Assembly (NCBI GenBank): GCA_013822345.1
Contig: PNKH01000002.1
Coordinates: 1 to 64,000 of the forward strand
Length of the DNA stretch: 64,000 nucleotides
Direction of reading: 5' to 3'
Source: Isosphaera sp.
Lineage (GTDB): Bacteria > Planctomycetota > Planctomycetia > Gemmatales > Gemmataceae
A program made the position numbers and the translations under genes. Positions 8,834 through 16,901 of the stretch are shown one piece after another. Numbering within the stretch: position 1 is the stretch's first letter; each line of letters begins with the position of its first letter. The notes beneath the pieces are model-generated. The model was not told the origin of the DNA and searched no databases. It saw only the letters and a list, made by a program, of their open reading frames with translations.

Positions 8834-8925
8834 GTAGGGTGGGCCGAGCCGGCGCCTCGCCGGCGAGTCCCACCGCGAGCGGGGTGGCGGGACTCGGCCG
8901 CAACGCCGGCCTCGGCCCACCCTAC
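8834..8925. repeat. GTAGGGTGGGC palindromic element, family R copy 3
   Basis: A 92-bp element with the conserved ends GTAGGGTGGGCCGAG and CTCGGCCCACCCTAC. The interior is less symmetrical than in copy 2 (right side GGCCGCAACGCCGGCCTC). It fills the gap between the PPC-domain gene and pyrF and provides the stop TAG (8922-8924, minus strand) of the PPC-domain gene. Confidence 0.88.
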
Positions 8926-10997
8926 TTCTTCACGCTCACCCAGATGACGTCGGTCGCGTACCCGATCTTCACCACGAAGTTGATCGGGACGAACGCCTGG
9001 ACGCAGACCGGCACGTCGGTACACTCGGCCGCGTCCGGGGCGGCCTTCAGCACGACGTGCCCCGCACTCCCCGTGCCGAGCAGCGTCTTACTCTTCCCGT
9101 CCACCACCGTCACCCCCGGCGGCAGCGGGCTGGCATGGACCACCGTCAGGTGCCGGATCGGGACATCGAGCGTCACCGGCCCGGCGAACCCCGGCCCGCG
9201 CACCACCTCGACGTCGATCCTCACCTCCTCGCCCGGCTTCAGCACCACCCGGTCCTTCGACGCCTTCATCCGGGCGACGTCCGACCCGGCGGTCACCGCC
9301 ACGGCCTGCATCCCGACGTCGAACCGGCCGCGGCCGCCGCCCGGGAAGTAGATCTCCTCCACCGCCGCCGCCGCCCGCACCAGGCGGGCCGGCTTCCCGT
9401 CGGCCCCGACCGCGTCCGCCGTCCCGACCACCGTCACCGCCGCCGCCCCGACCTGCGCGTCCTCCGCCGCCGACACCACCAGGAGCCCGGTCGTCATGCT
9501 CGCCGGGATCGTCAGCGGGTTCACCGTCACCCCGGGCGGCAGCCCCTTCACCTCGACCGCGACCGGGCCGGCGAACCCGTTCAGCCGGGTCACCTGGGCG
9601 AACCACGCGGTCCGCCCGCCGGGCCCGACCATCGCCTTCGACGGGTCGCACTTCAGGGCGAAGTCCGGCCCGGCGTGGTCGCACTCCAGCAGGTACACGA
9701 ACCCGTCCCCGCCCTTGTTGTTCAGGTCGCGGACCCGGACCACGTAATCCCCGTCGGCCGGCGGGGCGAACACCAGGGCGCTGTCCTTCACCCCCGGGGC
9801 CTGGTCGTCGTTCGACGCCAGCACCTTCCCGTCCGGGCCGAGCACGTCGAGCTGGGCGTCGAGCTGGCTGCGGAGCGGGGTGCCGAACCGGCGGGCGAAT
9901 ACCTCCAGCCGGACCGGCTTCCCCTTCACCCCCGCGAACACGAAGTGGTCGAGGTCGCGCTTCACCCCGACCCGGCCGTTCACCGCACACGGGACGGCGA
10001 CCCGGGTCGCGGCCTTCGGGTCGTCGTTCGGCTCGACCTCCTCGGCCGGCGGCAGCGGGGTGACCACCACCGGGACGGGGTTCGTCTCGGCCTCGCCGGC
10101 CCGCAACGGGGCGGTGGTGACGCCGAGGGCCTTCGGGGCGGCGAGGGTCCAGCCGGCGGTCGCCCCCGCGCTGCCGACCGGGAACGCCTTTACCGTGGTG
10201 CCGGGGTTCACCCCGAGCGGGAAGGCGTGGGCGGCGTACGGCCCGTCGGTGACGGTGACGGCGTACGCCCAGCGGGGGTCGCCGTCGTACTTCGCGTCCC
10301 GCACCGCCAGCAGGTACTCCCCGTCCTTCGGGGCGGCGAACGCCAGCACCGGGTCGGCGAAGAACCCGTCGTCCGCGGCGGCCAGCTCCTTCCCGGCCGC
10401 GTCGTACACGGCGACCAGCGGGTCGGCGTGCTTCTGCAGGTCGTGGATCTTGTCCTGGATGCGGGCGCAGAACACCTCGAACGTGACCACCCGCCCGGCC
10501 TTCGCCGGGAACCGGTAGTAGTCGACGTTCTCGGCCGCCTCGACCCGCCCGCAGATCACGCCCGGCACCGGGACCGGCTGGGCCTTCTCCGGGGTGCCGA
10601 TCCCCGGCTGCTCCTTCACCACCGGGGCGTCGACCACGACGAGCTGGCCGAGCGACGAGACGCCGTGCCGGCAGGCGACGCGGAACTCGCGGACCCCGGG
10701 CCGGGCGTCGGCGGCGACCGTCACCTTGAGCGGCAGCGCGGCCAGCGCCGGGACCGGGGCTTTCGGGTCGGCCGGGGCGGCGTCCTTCGGCGGGACCGGC
10801 TCGATCGCCACCCCCTCCCCCTCGACGAGCACCCGGTACGCCCCGGCGAGGGAGCTGGTCCGGCACTCGACGACGACCTCGGCGGTCGTCCCGCGTTGCA
10901 CGGCGACCGGGGTGACGTGGGTGACCATCGGGAACGAGGTCTGGGCGGCCGCGGCGGCCGGGACGAGGGCCGCGAGGAGGGTGAGGAGGGAGCGCAT
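8922..10997 (-). CDS. Secreted protein with bacterial pre-peptidase C-terminal (PPC) domains
   Basis: The 691-residue exported protein has a signal peptide (MRSLLTLLAALVPAAAAAQ). Two PPC-like beta-sandwich regions are visible. The first contains AENVDYYRFPAKAGRVVTFEVFCARIQDKIHDLQKHADPLVAVYD, and the second EVEPNDDPKAATRVAVPCAVNGRV...DLDHFVFAGVKGKPVRLEV with SNDDQAP. The family signature E-x-N-D-x-x-x-A-x and the D-x-D-x-F/Y-x-F pattern are clear. No protease domain is present. Such long planctomycete proteins are probably cell-surface or periplasmic adhesion or scaffold proteins; the actual role is unknown. The stop codon lies in the adjacent repeat. Confidence 0.85.
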   Translation of the reverse strand: MRSLLTLLAALVPAAAAAQTSFPMVTHVTPVAVQRGTTAEVVVECRTSSLAGAYRVLVEGEGVAIEPVPPKDAAPADPKAPVPALAALPLKVTVAADARPGVREFRVACRHGVSSLGQLVVVDAPVVKEQPGIGTPEKAQPVPVPGVICGRVEAAENVDYYRFPAKAGRVVTFEVFCARIQDKIHDLQKHADPLVAVYDAAGKELAAADDGFFADPVLAFAAPKDGEYLLAVRDAKYDGDPRWAYAVTVTDGPYAAHAFPLGVNPGTTVKAFPVGSAGATAGWTLAAPKALGVTTAPLRAGEAETNPVPVVVTPLPPAEEVEPNDDPKAATRVAVPCAVNGRVGVKRDLDHFVFAGVKGKPVRLEVFARRFGTPLRSQLDAQLDVLGPDGKVLASNDDQAPGVKDSALVFAPPADGDYVVRVRDLNNKGGDGFVYLLECDHAGPDFALKCDPSKAMVGPGGRTAWFAQVTRLNGFAGPVAVEVKGLPPGVTVNPLTIPASMTTGLLVVSAAEDAQVGAAAVTVVGTADAVGADGKPARLVRAAAAVEEIYFPGGGRGRFDVGMQAVAVTAGSDVARMKASKDRVVLKPGEEVRIDVEVVRGPGFAGPVTLDVPIRHLTVVHASPLPPGVTVVDGKSKTLLGTGSAGHVVLKAAPDAAECTDVPVCVQAFVPINFVVKIGYATDVIWVSVKK

Positions 10998-11045
10998 GGC
11001 GGGGGTGGGGATGGGGTAGGGACGGTGGGAAGTGATTCCAGTACT

Positions 11046-11089
11046 GGTTAGCGACGCGTCGCAGACGCGTCTGCGACGCGTCGCTAACC
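11046..11089. repeat. Perfect 44-bp loopless palindrome
   Basis: GGTTAGCGACGCGTCGCAGACG is followed immediately by its exact reverse complement (22+22, no loop). It contains two GCGACGCGTCGC dodecamers, each also palindromic. It lies in the gap between two minus-strand genes, just past the stop of the small secreted protein at 11098. Confidence 0.95.
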
Positions 11090-11097
11090 GTGAACGC

Positions 11098-11754
11098 TCA
11101 GTTCGCCGCGGCCGGGGCGTCGAGCTTGGTCAGCTCCAGGACCGCGTCGGACGCGTCCTGCACCTTGTACGACAGCTTCACCACCCCCTTGTCCTTGACG
11201 AACCAGGTGCGGACGGTGGTCTTCGTCCCGGCCACGTCCAGGTCGGTCCCCTCGACCAGGACCGCCTTGAACTTCCCGGCCGGGGTGTCCACGTCCTCGG
11301 CCTCGGCCTTCACCCGGAACGTCCCCTTCACCGTCTGGGTCCCGACCTTGCTGTTCACCTCCCACGAGGCGTCCTTCTTGACCGGGACCTGGAGGACCTT
11401 GACCGGCGGCTCGATCTTGTCCTCCTTCACCTTCACCCGGTACACCCCGTCGGCCTTGAACGCGTACAGCTCGGACGCCACCACCTTGCCGTTCACCAGG
11501 GTGTCGACCTGGGTGCAGTCCGGGTACTCGGCGCTGAACTTCTCCCCGACCTTGGCGACCGCCACCTCGATGGTCGTGTCCTGCATCCGGTACGTCCACT
11601 TCATCTTGTCCCGGAGCGGGTAGTACCCGTCCGCGGACGCGGCCGCCTTGGCCGGCTCCTTGGGCGTGTCCTTCCCCTTGGGGGGCTGGGCGAGGACGAG
11701 CCCGCCGGCCAGCACCGCCAGGGCCCCGACCGTCAGACGGATCGCGCGCAACAT
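11098..11754 (-). CDS. Secreted hypothetical protein
   Basis: The 218-residue protein has a signal peptide (MLRAIRLTVGALAVLAGGLVLAQ) and a lysine- and proline-rich linker. The main domain is strand-rich, from YYPLRDKMKWTYRM to VLELTKLDAP. Phrases such as DTPAGKFKAVLVEG and TWFVKDKGVVKLSY resemble a recurrent planctomycete exported domain that often starts YYPL.G..W.Y, but no named family can be assigned securely. It lies downstream of the MlaFE-like transporter genes (90 bp gap) on the same strand and might share a transcript. Confidence 0.72.
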   Translation of the reverse strand: MLRAIRLTVGALAVLAGGLVLAQPPKGKDTPKEPAKAAASADGYYPLRDKMKWTYRMQDTTIEVAVAKVGEKFSAEYPDCTQVDTLVNGKVVASELYAFKADGVYRVKVKEDKIEPPVKVLQVPVKKDASWEVNSKVGTQTVKGTFRVKAEAEDVDTPAGKFKAVLVEGTDLDVAGTKTTVRTWFVKDKGVVKLSYKVQDASDAVLELTKLDAPAAAN

Positions 11755-11843
11755 CCGCGGCACTCCTGGGTTGAACGGGGGTTGTCGTACCGGACCAGTA
11801 TACGCCGGCCGGCCGCCGCGGGGAGAGAATCGGGCGCGGCCGT

Positions 11844-12632
11844 CTAGCCCCCGGCGATCCGGTCCCCGGCGTCGCCCTCGACGAACCGCCGGACCCGGGC
11901 GTCCGCCGCCGCCGCCAGGCCGGCCGGCGGGCCGTCGTACAGGATCTGCGGCTCGCCCGGGGCGAGGCCGGCGAGCGGGGACAGCATCACCACCCGGTCG
12001 GCGCACGTCCACACCGTCCGCAGCTCGTGGGTGACGACCACGCTGGTGACCGGGCGGCGGGCCCGGGTCCGCAGGATCAGCCCGTTGATCGCGTCGGTCA
12101 TGAGCGGGTCGAGGCCGGTGGTCGGCTCGTCGTACAGCATCACGTCCGGGTCGAGGGCCAGGGCCCGGGCCAGCCCGACCCGCTTCCGCATCCCGCCGGA
12201 CAGCTCGGCCGGCATCTTCCGCTCGGCCCCCGGCGGCAGCCCGACCTCGGCCAGCCGTTCCCGCACCCGGTCCGCCACCTCGGCCTCGGTCAGCCCGCCG
12301 CCGGCCCGCAGCCCGAACGCCACGTTGTCGAACACCGACAGGCTGTCGAACAGGGCGGCCTGCTGGAACAGGAACCCGACCCTCCGCCGCATCCGGGCCA
12401 GCTCGCGGTCGGGCCGGCCGTGGACCGCGGCCCCTTCGAACCGCACCTCGCCGGCGGTCGGCGCCAGCAGCCCGACGGCGAGCTTCAGCAGCACCGTCTT
12501 GCCGCACCCGCTCTCGCCGATGACGCACAGGGTCTGGTGCGCGGGGACGGCCAGGTCGATCCCGGCCAGCACCTCCTGCGGCCCGAACCGGACGCCGACC
12601 CCGCGGAACTCGATGACCGGAGCGTCGGACAT
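11844..12632 (-). CDS. mlaF: ABC transporter ATPase of the MlaF type (lipid transport)
   Basis: The 262-residue ATPase has Walker A GESGCGKT near residue 38, signature LSGGMRKRVGLARALAL, Walker B DVMLYDEPTTGLDP and the switch histidine in VVVTHEL. The GGMRKR form of the signature is typical of MlaF/Mkl ATPases, which power retrograde phospholipid transport between outer and inner membranes. The preceding gene is the matching MlaE permease, with stop and start sharing one base (TGATG), so the two are translationally coupled. No MlaD (MCE domain) gene follows within the window. The symbol rests on family and permease pairing, not on activity. Confidence 0.88.
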   Translation of the reverse strand: MSDAPVIEFRGVGVRFGPQEVLAGIDLAVPAHQTLCVIGESGCGKTVLLKLAVGLLAPTAGEVRFEGAAVHGRPDRELARMRRRVGFLFQQAALFDSLSVFDNVAFGLRAGGGLTEAEVADRVRERLAEVGLPPGAERKMPAELSGGMRKRVGLARALALDPDVMLYDEPTTGLDPLMTDAINGLILRTRARRPVTSVVVTHELRTVWTCADRVVMLSPLAGLAPGEPQILYDGPPAGLAAAADARVRRFVEGDAGDRIAGG

Positions 12633-13429
12633 CACGCCACCTTGGGCACGGCCCGCGGCCAGATCAGGTCGTGCAGCCCGTTGAACAGCATGGCGAGGAA
12701 GAAGTCGAGGACCAGGATGGCGACGAACGAGACCACGAACGCCCCGGTCGCGGCCCGGCCGACGCCCTCCGCCCCGGCCCGGCCGCGGAACCCGCGGTGG
12801 CAGGCGACCAGGGACAGCACCGCCCCGAACGCCACCGCCTTCGCCAGCCCGGTCAGCACGTCCCACGGCTTGACGAACTCCCGGGTGTGCCGCCAGTAGT
12901 GGTGCGCGTCGATCCCGTAGACGTGGAGGCAGATCAGCGAGCTGCCGGCCAGCCCGAGCAGGTCGGCGACCACGGTCAGGAGCGGCAGCAGCAGCACACA
13001 GGCGAGCACCCGCGGGGCGACCAGGTACTTGACCGGGTCGACCCCGAGGCAGGCGAGGGCGTCGAGCTGCTCGGTCACCCGCATGGTGGCCAGTTCCGCG
13101 GCCATCGCCGCCCCGACCCGCCCGGCCAGCATCACCGCCGCCAGCACCGGGCCGAGCTCCCGCACCACCGACATGTGGATGACGGCCCCGAGCGAGGTCT
13201 CCAGCCCGATCGTGCGGAACTGGCCGTACGCCTGGACGGCGAGCACCATCCCGATGAACAACCCGGTGACCGCGACGACGGCGGTACTGGCGTACCCGAC
13301 CTCGACCGCGACGCGGAGGAGTTCCCGGGCCGGGAACGCCCGGCCGACGACGCCGGACAGCGCCCGGGCCGAGAACAGGGCCCAGTCGCCGAGGCCGACC
13401 AGGGCGGGCGTGAGGGGGACGGACGCCAT
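12632..13429 (-). CDS. mlaE: MlaE/YrbE-type ABC permease
   Basis: The 265-residue membrane protein of the MlaE family has about five to six hydrophobic segments. Family landmarks are TGLFIGMVLAVQAYGQF, VVRELGPVLAAVMLAGRVGAAMAAELATMRVTEQLDAL (the highly conserved central signature) and the C-terminal FLAMLFNGL. It forms the transmembrane part of an ABC phospholipid transporter with the ATPase at 11844. The ATG at 13429 precedes MASVPLTP. The MlaD/MCE substrate-binding partner is not adjacent, which is unusual for this operon type. Confidence 0.9.
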   Translation of the reverse strand: MASVPLTPALVGLGDWALFSARALSGVVGRAFPARELLRVAVEVGYASTAVVAVTGLFIGMVLAVQAYGQFRTIGLETSLGAVIHMSVVRELGPVLAAVMLAGRVGAAMAAELATMRVTEQLDALACLGVDPVKYLVAPRVLACVLLLPLLTVVADLLGLAGSSLICLHVYGIDAHHYWRHTREFVKPWDVLTGLAKAVAFGAVLSLVACHRGFRGRAGAEGVGRAATGAFVVSFVAILVLDFFLAMLFNGLHDLIWPRAVPKVA

Positions 13430-13511
13430 GCCGGGTTGTAGCCGGCCGGCGGCGGGAGCGGAAGGGGAAGGCGTGGCGCGATCGGGGCGGTTCTGTTCGC
13501 GGGTTGTGGGT

Positions 13512-13578
13512 CACCCGCTCCCTGACGGTCGCGGTTCGCCTCGGTGCCGGGCGAACCGCGACCGTCAGGGAGCGGGTG
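13512..13578. repeat. NRDRQGAG-type palindromic element, family A copy 2
   Basis: A 67-bp hairpin has outer ends CACCCGCTCCCTGACGG and CCGTCAGGGAGCGGGTG and a loop of about 9 bases. The core arms match copy 1 but the element is in the opposite arrangement (the CACCC end is outermost). It sits eight bases before the stop codon of the methyltransferase pseudogene. Confidence 0.92.
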
Positions 13579-13586
13579 GCGGGCGT

Positions 13587-14221
13587 TCAGGCCGCCCTCG
13601 GCACCGCCGCGGCCGCCGGCTTCACCGGCTCCAGCTCGTACCGCACGTCGCTCACCGGCAGGAACCGGTACAGCCGCCGCTCGTACCAGTCGAGCCACCC
13701 GACCGACCGGTTGGCCAGCGGCTGGAGCACCGCCCGGAACGCCTTCTCGGCGAGCGACTCCTTCATCAGGTTGAACCGGACGCTCCGGACCCGGAACCGG
13801 AACGGGGCGTAGAACCCCGGCGCCTTCCGCCGCGGCTGGTCGGCCGCGGCGGCGAAGTAGTAGAAGGAGTACAGGCCGAAGAACCGGACGTGGGTCGGGT
13901 CGGAGTACCCGTACGGGTTCGAGAAGTGCTGGACGACCACCTCGATCGTGCCGCCGGGCTTCGTCACCCGGTGCAACTCCCCGAGCAGCTCGACCAGGCG
14001 GGCGACGTGCTCCAGGGTGTGCCGGGCGTACACCGTCTCGACGCTGTCGTCCGGCCGCTCGGTCAGCGGGTGGTTGAGGTCGGCGAGGATGTCCGGGTCG
14101 GTGGCGGCGACGCAGTCGAGGCTGAAGAACCCCGGCACCGGCGCTCCCCGCCGCCGAGGTTCAGCCGGAGCGGCCGGCCGGCGTCGATCGCCCGCCGCAC
14201 GTCCGGGTTGAGGATCTTCAC
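13587..14221 (-). pseudogene. Class I SAM-dependent methyltransferase, broken by a single-base frameshift
   Basis: Read from a GTG at 14221, the protein starts VKILNPDVRRAIDAGRPLRL and continues to NLGGGERR, the first half of SAM motif I. It then goes out of frame. In the next frame it continues VPGFFSLDCVAATDPDILADLNHPL, then DDSVETVYARHTLEHVARL and TKPGGTIEVVV, as expected for a small Methyltransf_11 protein of about 210 residues. One base is missing near 14138-14142: CGCCGGTGCCGG would need to be CGCCGGGTGCCGG. The change is in a G run, so it may be a sequencing or assembly error rather than a true lesion. The target is unknown; a polysaccharide or lipid modification role is common for this type. 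Confidence 0.72.
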
Positions 14222-14311
14222 GGCCCACCCCCCGGTTCGGACGCGGTCGCGCCGCCGGGAGTATCGGACCGCCGGGTTGTCCGAGTTGACGGGATCGCGC
14301 GGGCGGCCGGG

Positions 14312-14971
14312 TCAGAATACCCCGGCGACGAGCCGGTACCGGACCCGCCGGGCGTACTCCGCGTACCCCGGCAGCTCGGCCCGCAGCAGGCGGTCTTCGA
14401 GCACCGTCCGGCGGACGAAGAGGACGGCGAGCGCGAGCAGCGGGAGCACCGCCACCCACGACCCGAGCGCGAGGCCGCCGGCCACGGCGCCGGCGAGGGT
14501 GGCGGTGTACCCCGGGTGGCGGACGAGCCGGTACGGGCCGGCCGTCACCGGCCGGTGCCCGCGGTCCGCCTGCACCCGGACGACCGACGAGTAGAACGGG
14601 TTCGCGGACACCGCCCAGAGCAGCACGGCCGACGCGGCGACGTAGCCGACCAGGCCGGCGAGCTGCACGTCCGGCGGCACCGGGCTCCAGTGGAACCGGC
14701 CGACGTCCAGGCCGGCCAGCACCCAGTGGGCGACGAGCAGGGCGCCGCCGACCGGCCGGGTCACCCGGTCGCGGTTCCCCGGCCCCGGGGCGACCCGCTC
14801 GCGGACCAGGCCCGGGTCGGCGGTGGCGGCGACCGCGACCGAGAGGGTCGCCAGGACCGCGAGTACCCCCCACACGAACGGCAGGTCCCACCGCCCGGCC
14901 GACGCGAACACGATCAGCGCGACCCCGACGGGCATCGCCAGCGACCCGACCACCGTCGCGAACCGGGACAT
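14312..14971 (-). CDS. Isoprenylcysteine carboxyl methyltransferase-like (ICMT/PEMT) membrane protein
   Basis: The 219-residue integral membrane protein has about five hydrophobic segments. The C-terminal signature is that of the ICMT/phospholipid N-methyltransferase superfamily: GPYRLVRHPGYTATLAGAVAGGLALGSW, then a glutamate-containing helix (VLEDRLLRAELPGYAEYARRVRYRL). Bacterial members methylate lipids, quinone precursors or small molecules; the substrate here is unknown. It starts 11 bp after the stop of the metal ABC ATPase on the same strand, in the slot where a permease would normally be expected, but it is not a permease. Confidence 0.8.
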   Translation of the reverse strand: MSRFATVVGSLAMPVGVALIVFASAGRWDLPFVWGVLAVLATLSVAVAATADPGLVRERVAPGPGNRDRVTRPVGGALLVAHWVLAGLDVGRFHWSPVPPDVQLAGLVGYVAASAVLLWAVSANPFYSSVVRVQADRGHRPVTAGPYRLVRHPGYTATLAGAVAGGLALGSWVAVLPLLALAVLFVRRTVLEDRLLRAELPGYAEYARRVRYRLVAGVF

Positions 14972-14982
14972 CGGCCCTCCCC

Positions 14983-15816
14983 CTACGCGGTCCGGACCGC
15001 CGCCCCGTAGGTGCGGCGGAGGTTGTCCGGGGTGAACACCTCGGCGACCGGGCCGCTCGCCACCACCCGGACGTTCAGGAGCGTCACCCGGTCGAAGTAC
15101 TCGGGCACCGTCTGCAGGTCGTGGTGGACGACCAGCACCGTCCGCCCGCGGGTCCGCAGCTCGCGCAGGATGTCGACGATCGCCTTCTCGGTGACCGCGT
15201 CCACCCCCTGGAACGGCTCGTCCATCAGGTACACCGGGGCGTCCTGGACCAGCGCCCGGGCCAGGAACACCCGCTGCTGCTGCCCGCCCGAAAGCTGACT
15301 GATCTGCCGACCCGCGAACGCCGCCATCCCGACCCGGGCCAGGGCGTCGGCGGCGGCGGCCCGCTCGGCCTTCCCGGGCCGGCGGAACCACCCGAGCCGG
15401 CCGTAGGTGCCCATCGTCACCACGTCGAGGGCCGTCGTCGGGAAGTCCCAGTCGACGGTCCCGCGCTGCGGGACGTAGGCGACCTTCTGATTCCGCGGGG
15501 AGTACGGCTCGCCGTCGACCAGGACCCGCCCGGTCACCGGCGTGACGAGGCCGAGGACGGCCTTGATGAGGGTGGTCTTCCCGGCCCCGTTCGGCCCGAC
15601 CACCGCCATCAGCACGCCCGGCGGGACGACCAGGTCGACGTCCCACAGGACCGGGCTGTCCCGGTAGGCGACGGTCAGGTCGTGGACCTCGATGGCGGGG
15701 GTGGAAGAGAGGGGGTGAGGGGGTGAGGGGGTGAGGGGGTGAGAAGGCCCGACCGGGGTGCCGCGCATCCCCGGCTCGCGTGCCTGTTCGGCGCCCGGCT
15801 GTTCTGCGTTTGTCAC
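14983..15816 (-). CDS. Metal-type ABC transporter ATPase (ZnuC/MntB-like)
   Basis: The core from [21 protein letters not shown] onward is a typical zinc/manganese ABC ATPase, with Walker [10 protein letters not shown]-loop [14 protein letters not shown] (the PQR-x-x-[VI]-D-W form of this family), signature [15 protein letters not shown], Walker B VYLMDEPF and the VVHHDL switch. The N-terminal 40 residues ([14 protein letters not shown]) are translated from a G-rich inverted repeat and are not part of the family, so the true start is uncertain. The GTG at 15816 gives 277 residues; the ATG at 15768 gives 261. It lies downstream of the binding-protein gene, but no permease gene accompanies it. 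Confidence 0.85.
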   Translation of the reverse strand: MTNAEQPGAEQAREPGMRGTPVGPSHPLTPSPPHPLSSTPAIEVHDLTVAYRDSPVLWDVDLVVPPGVLMAVVGPNGAGKTTLIKAVLGLVTPVTGRVLVDGEPYSPRNQKVAYVPQRGTVDWDFPTTALDVVTMGTYGRLGWFRRPGKAERAAAADALARVGMAAFAGRQISQLSGGQQQRVFLARALVQDAPVYLMDEPFQGVDAVTEKAIVDILRELRTRGRTVLVVHHDLQTVPEYFDRVTLLNVRVVASGPVAEVFTPDNLRRTYGAAVRTA

Positions 15817-15850
15817 CCCTTCACCCCCTCACCCGCTCACCCCCCTCTCT
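15707..15850. repeat. G-rich/C-rich inverted repeat overlapping the 5' end of the ABC ATPase gene (family M)
   Basis: Reiterated GGGGGTGA units at about 15707-15745 face reiterated CACCCCCTCACC units at about 15812-15850. They form an imperfect inverted repeat around a 65-bp loop. The left arm is translated as the unusual N-terminal [13 protein letters not shown] segment of the ATPase. The right arm ends next to the binding-protein stop codon. Confidence 0.7.
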
Positions 15851-16789
15851 TCACCGAGACAGGGCCGCCACGATCACGCCCACGTTGTGCCGGACCATCC
15901 CGGGGTACGTCGCCCCGGGGCTGCCCGGCCCGCCCAGGGCGTCGGAGTACAGGGCGTCGTCCCCGCCGACCAGCTTCACCTCGTGGCCGTAAGACTTCCG
16001 CACGTCGTCCAGCACCGCCTTCAGCCCGTCGTCCGGGACGGACGTCTCGGTGAACACGGCCGGGACCCGCTTGTCGCCCAGCAGCTTCGCCAGCTCCGCC
16101 CGCCGGGCCGTCCCGACCTCGCTCGCCGTGCTCACCCCCTGCAGCCCGACGACTTCGAACCCGTACGCCCGGCCGAAGTACCCGAACGCGTCGTGCGAGG
16201 TGACCAGCACCCGCCGGTCCGCCGGGACGGTGGCGAGTTGCTTCCGGATGTCGGCGTCGAGGGCGTCGAGCTCCTTCAGGTACGCCGCGGCGTTCGCCCG
16301 GTAGGTGTCGGCCCCGGGCGGGTCGAGGCCGGCCAAGCCGTCGCGGACCGCCTCCACCGCGTACTTCCAGAGTTGCACGTCGAACCAGACGTGCGGGTCG
16401 TGCTCGCCGCCGTCCGCGTCGGCGTTGAGGAGCTTCGCCGGGTCGATCCCGCCGGCGACCGCGTGCGCCCGCCACCGGTCCTTGTTCTTCTCGAACAGGT
16501 CGGCCATCTTCCCTTCCAAATGCAGGCCGCTGTAGAAGACGAGGTGGGCGTCGTCGAGCTTCCGCCGGTCGCTGGGGAACGGGATGTACTTGTGCGGGTC
16601 GACGCCCGGCCCCATGAGGGTGTCGACCCGGACCCGGTCGCCGCCGACCCGCTGGACCGCGTCGGCGACGATGGTGGTGGTGCAGGTGACCCGGACCGGC
16701 GGGCCGTCGAACGCCGGCGGCCCGTCCCGTCCGTTGCACCCGACCGACCCGAGTACCAGACACGCCAACACACACCGGTGCGGGATCAT
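15851..16789 (-). CDS. Metal ABC transporter substrate-binding lipoprotein (ZnuA/TroA/MntA-like)
   Basis: The 312-residue cluster A-I binding protein has a lipoprotein-type signal (VLGSVGCNG, Cys about 18). The metal ligands expected for zinc/manganese proteins are visible: His in GVDPHKYIP, His in EHDPHVWFDV, a His in VTSHDAFGYFGRAYG, and the acidic FTETSVPDDG. The repeated family phrase FEVVGLQGVSTASEVGTARRAEL is intact. It delivers Zn2+ or Mn2+ to an inner-membrane transporter. The ATG at 16789 was chosen because it places the lipobox correctly; the longer in-frame start adds a non-signal leader. Its partner ATPase follows, but the permease is missing from the locus. Confidence 0.88.
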   Translation of the reverse strand: MIPHRCVLACLVLGSVGCNGRDGPPAFDGPPVRVTCTTTIVADAVQRVGGDRVRVDTLMGPGVDPHKYIPFPSDRRKLDDAHLVFYSGLHLEGKMADLFEKNKDRWRAHAVAGGIDPAKLLNADADGGEHDPHVWFDVQLWKYAVEAVRDGLAGLDPPGADTYRANAAAYLKELDALDADIRKQLATVPADRRVLVTSHDAFGYFGRAYGFEVVGLQGVSTASEVGTARRAELAKLLGDKRVPAVFTETSVPDDGLKAVLDDVRKSYGHEVKLVGGDDALYSDALGGPGSPGATYPGMVRHNVGVIVAALSR

Positions 16790-16815
16790 CGCACACCCCA
16801 CGGATGAAGTCACGA

Positions 16816-16831
16816 CTAACTGCGTTGTTAG
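16816..16831. promoter_or_regulatory. Possible operator: CTAAC-N6-GTTAG inverted repeat upstream of the metal-binding lipoprotein gene
   Basis: A short dyad CTAAC TGCGTT GTTAG lies 27 bp upstream of the binding-protein ATG and 71 bp upstream of divergent purD. Metal uptake genes are usually controlled by Zur- or MntR/DtxR-type repressors that bind such dyads, but this does not match a known consensus exactly. It is a weak suggestion only. Confidence 0.25.
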
Positions 16832-16901
16832 CCTACACGAAGAGTAGACCGGTGGCAACCGGGATTGGGACGCCACGCGGTGCACGCCCTACAAATCCGC
16901 C

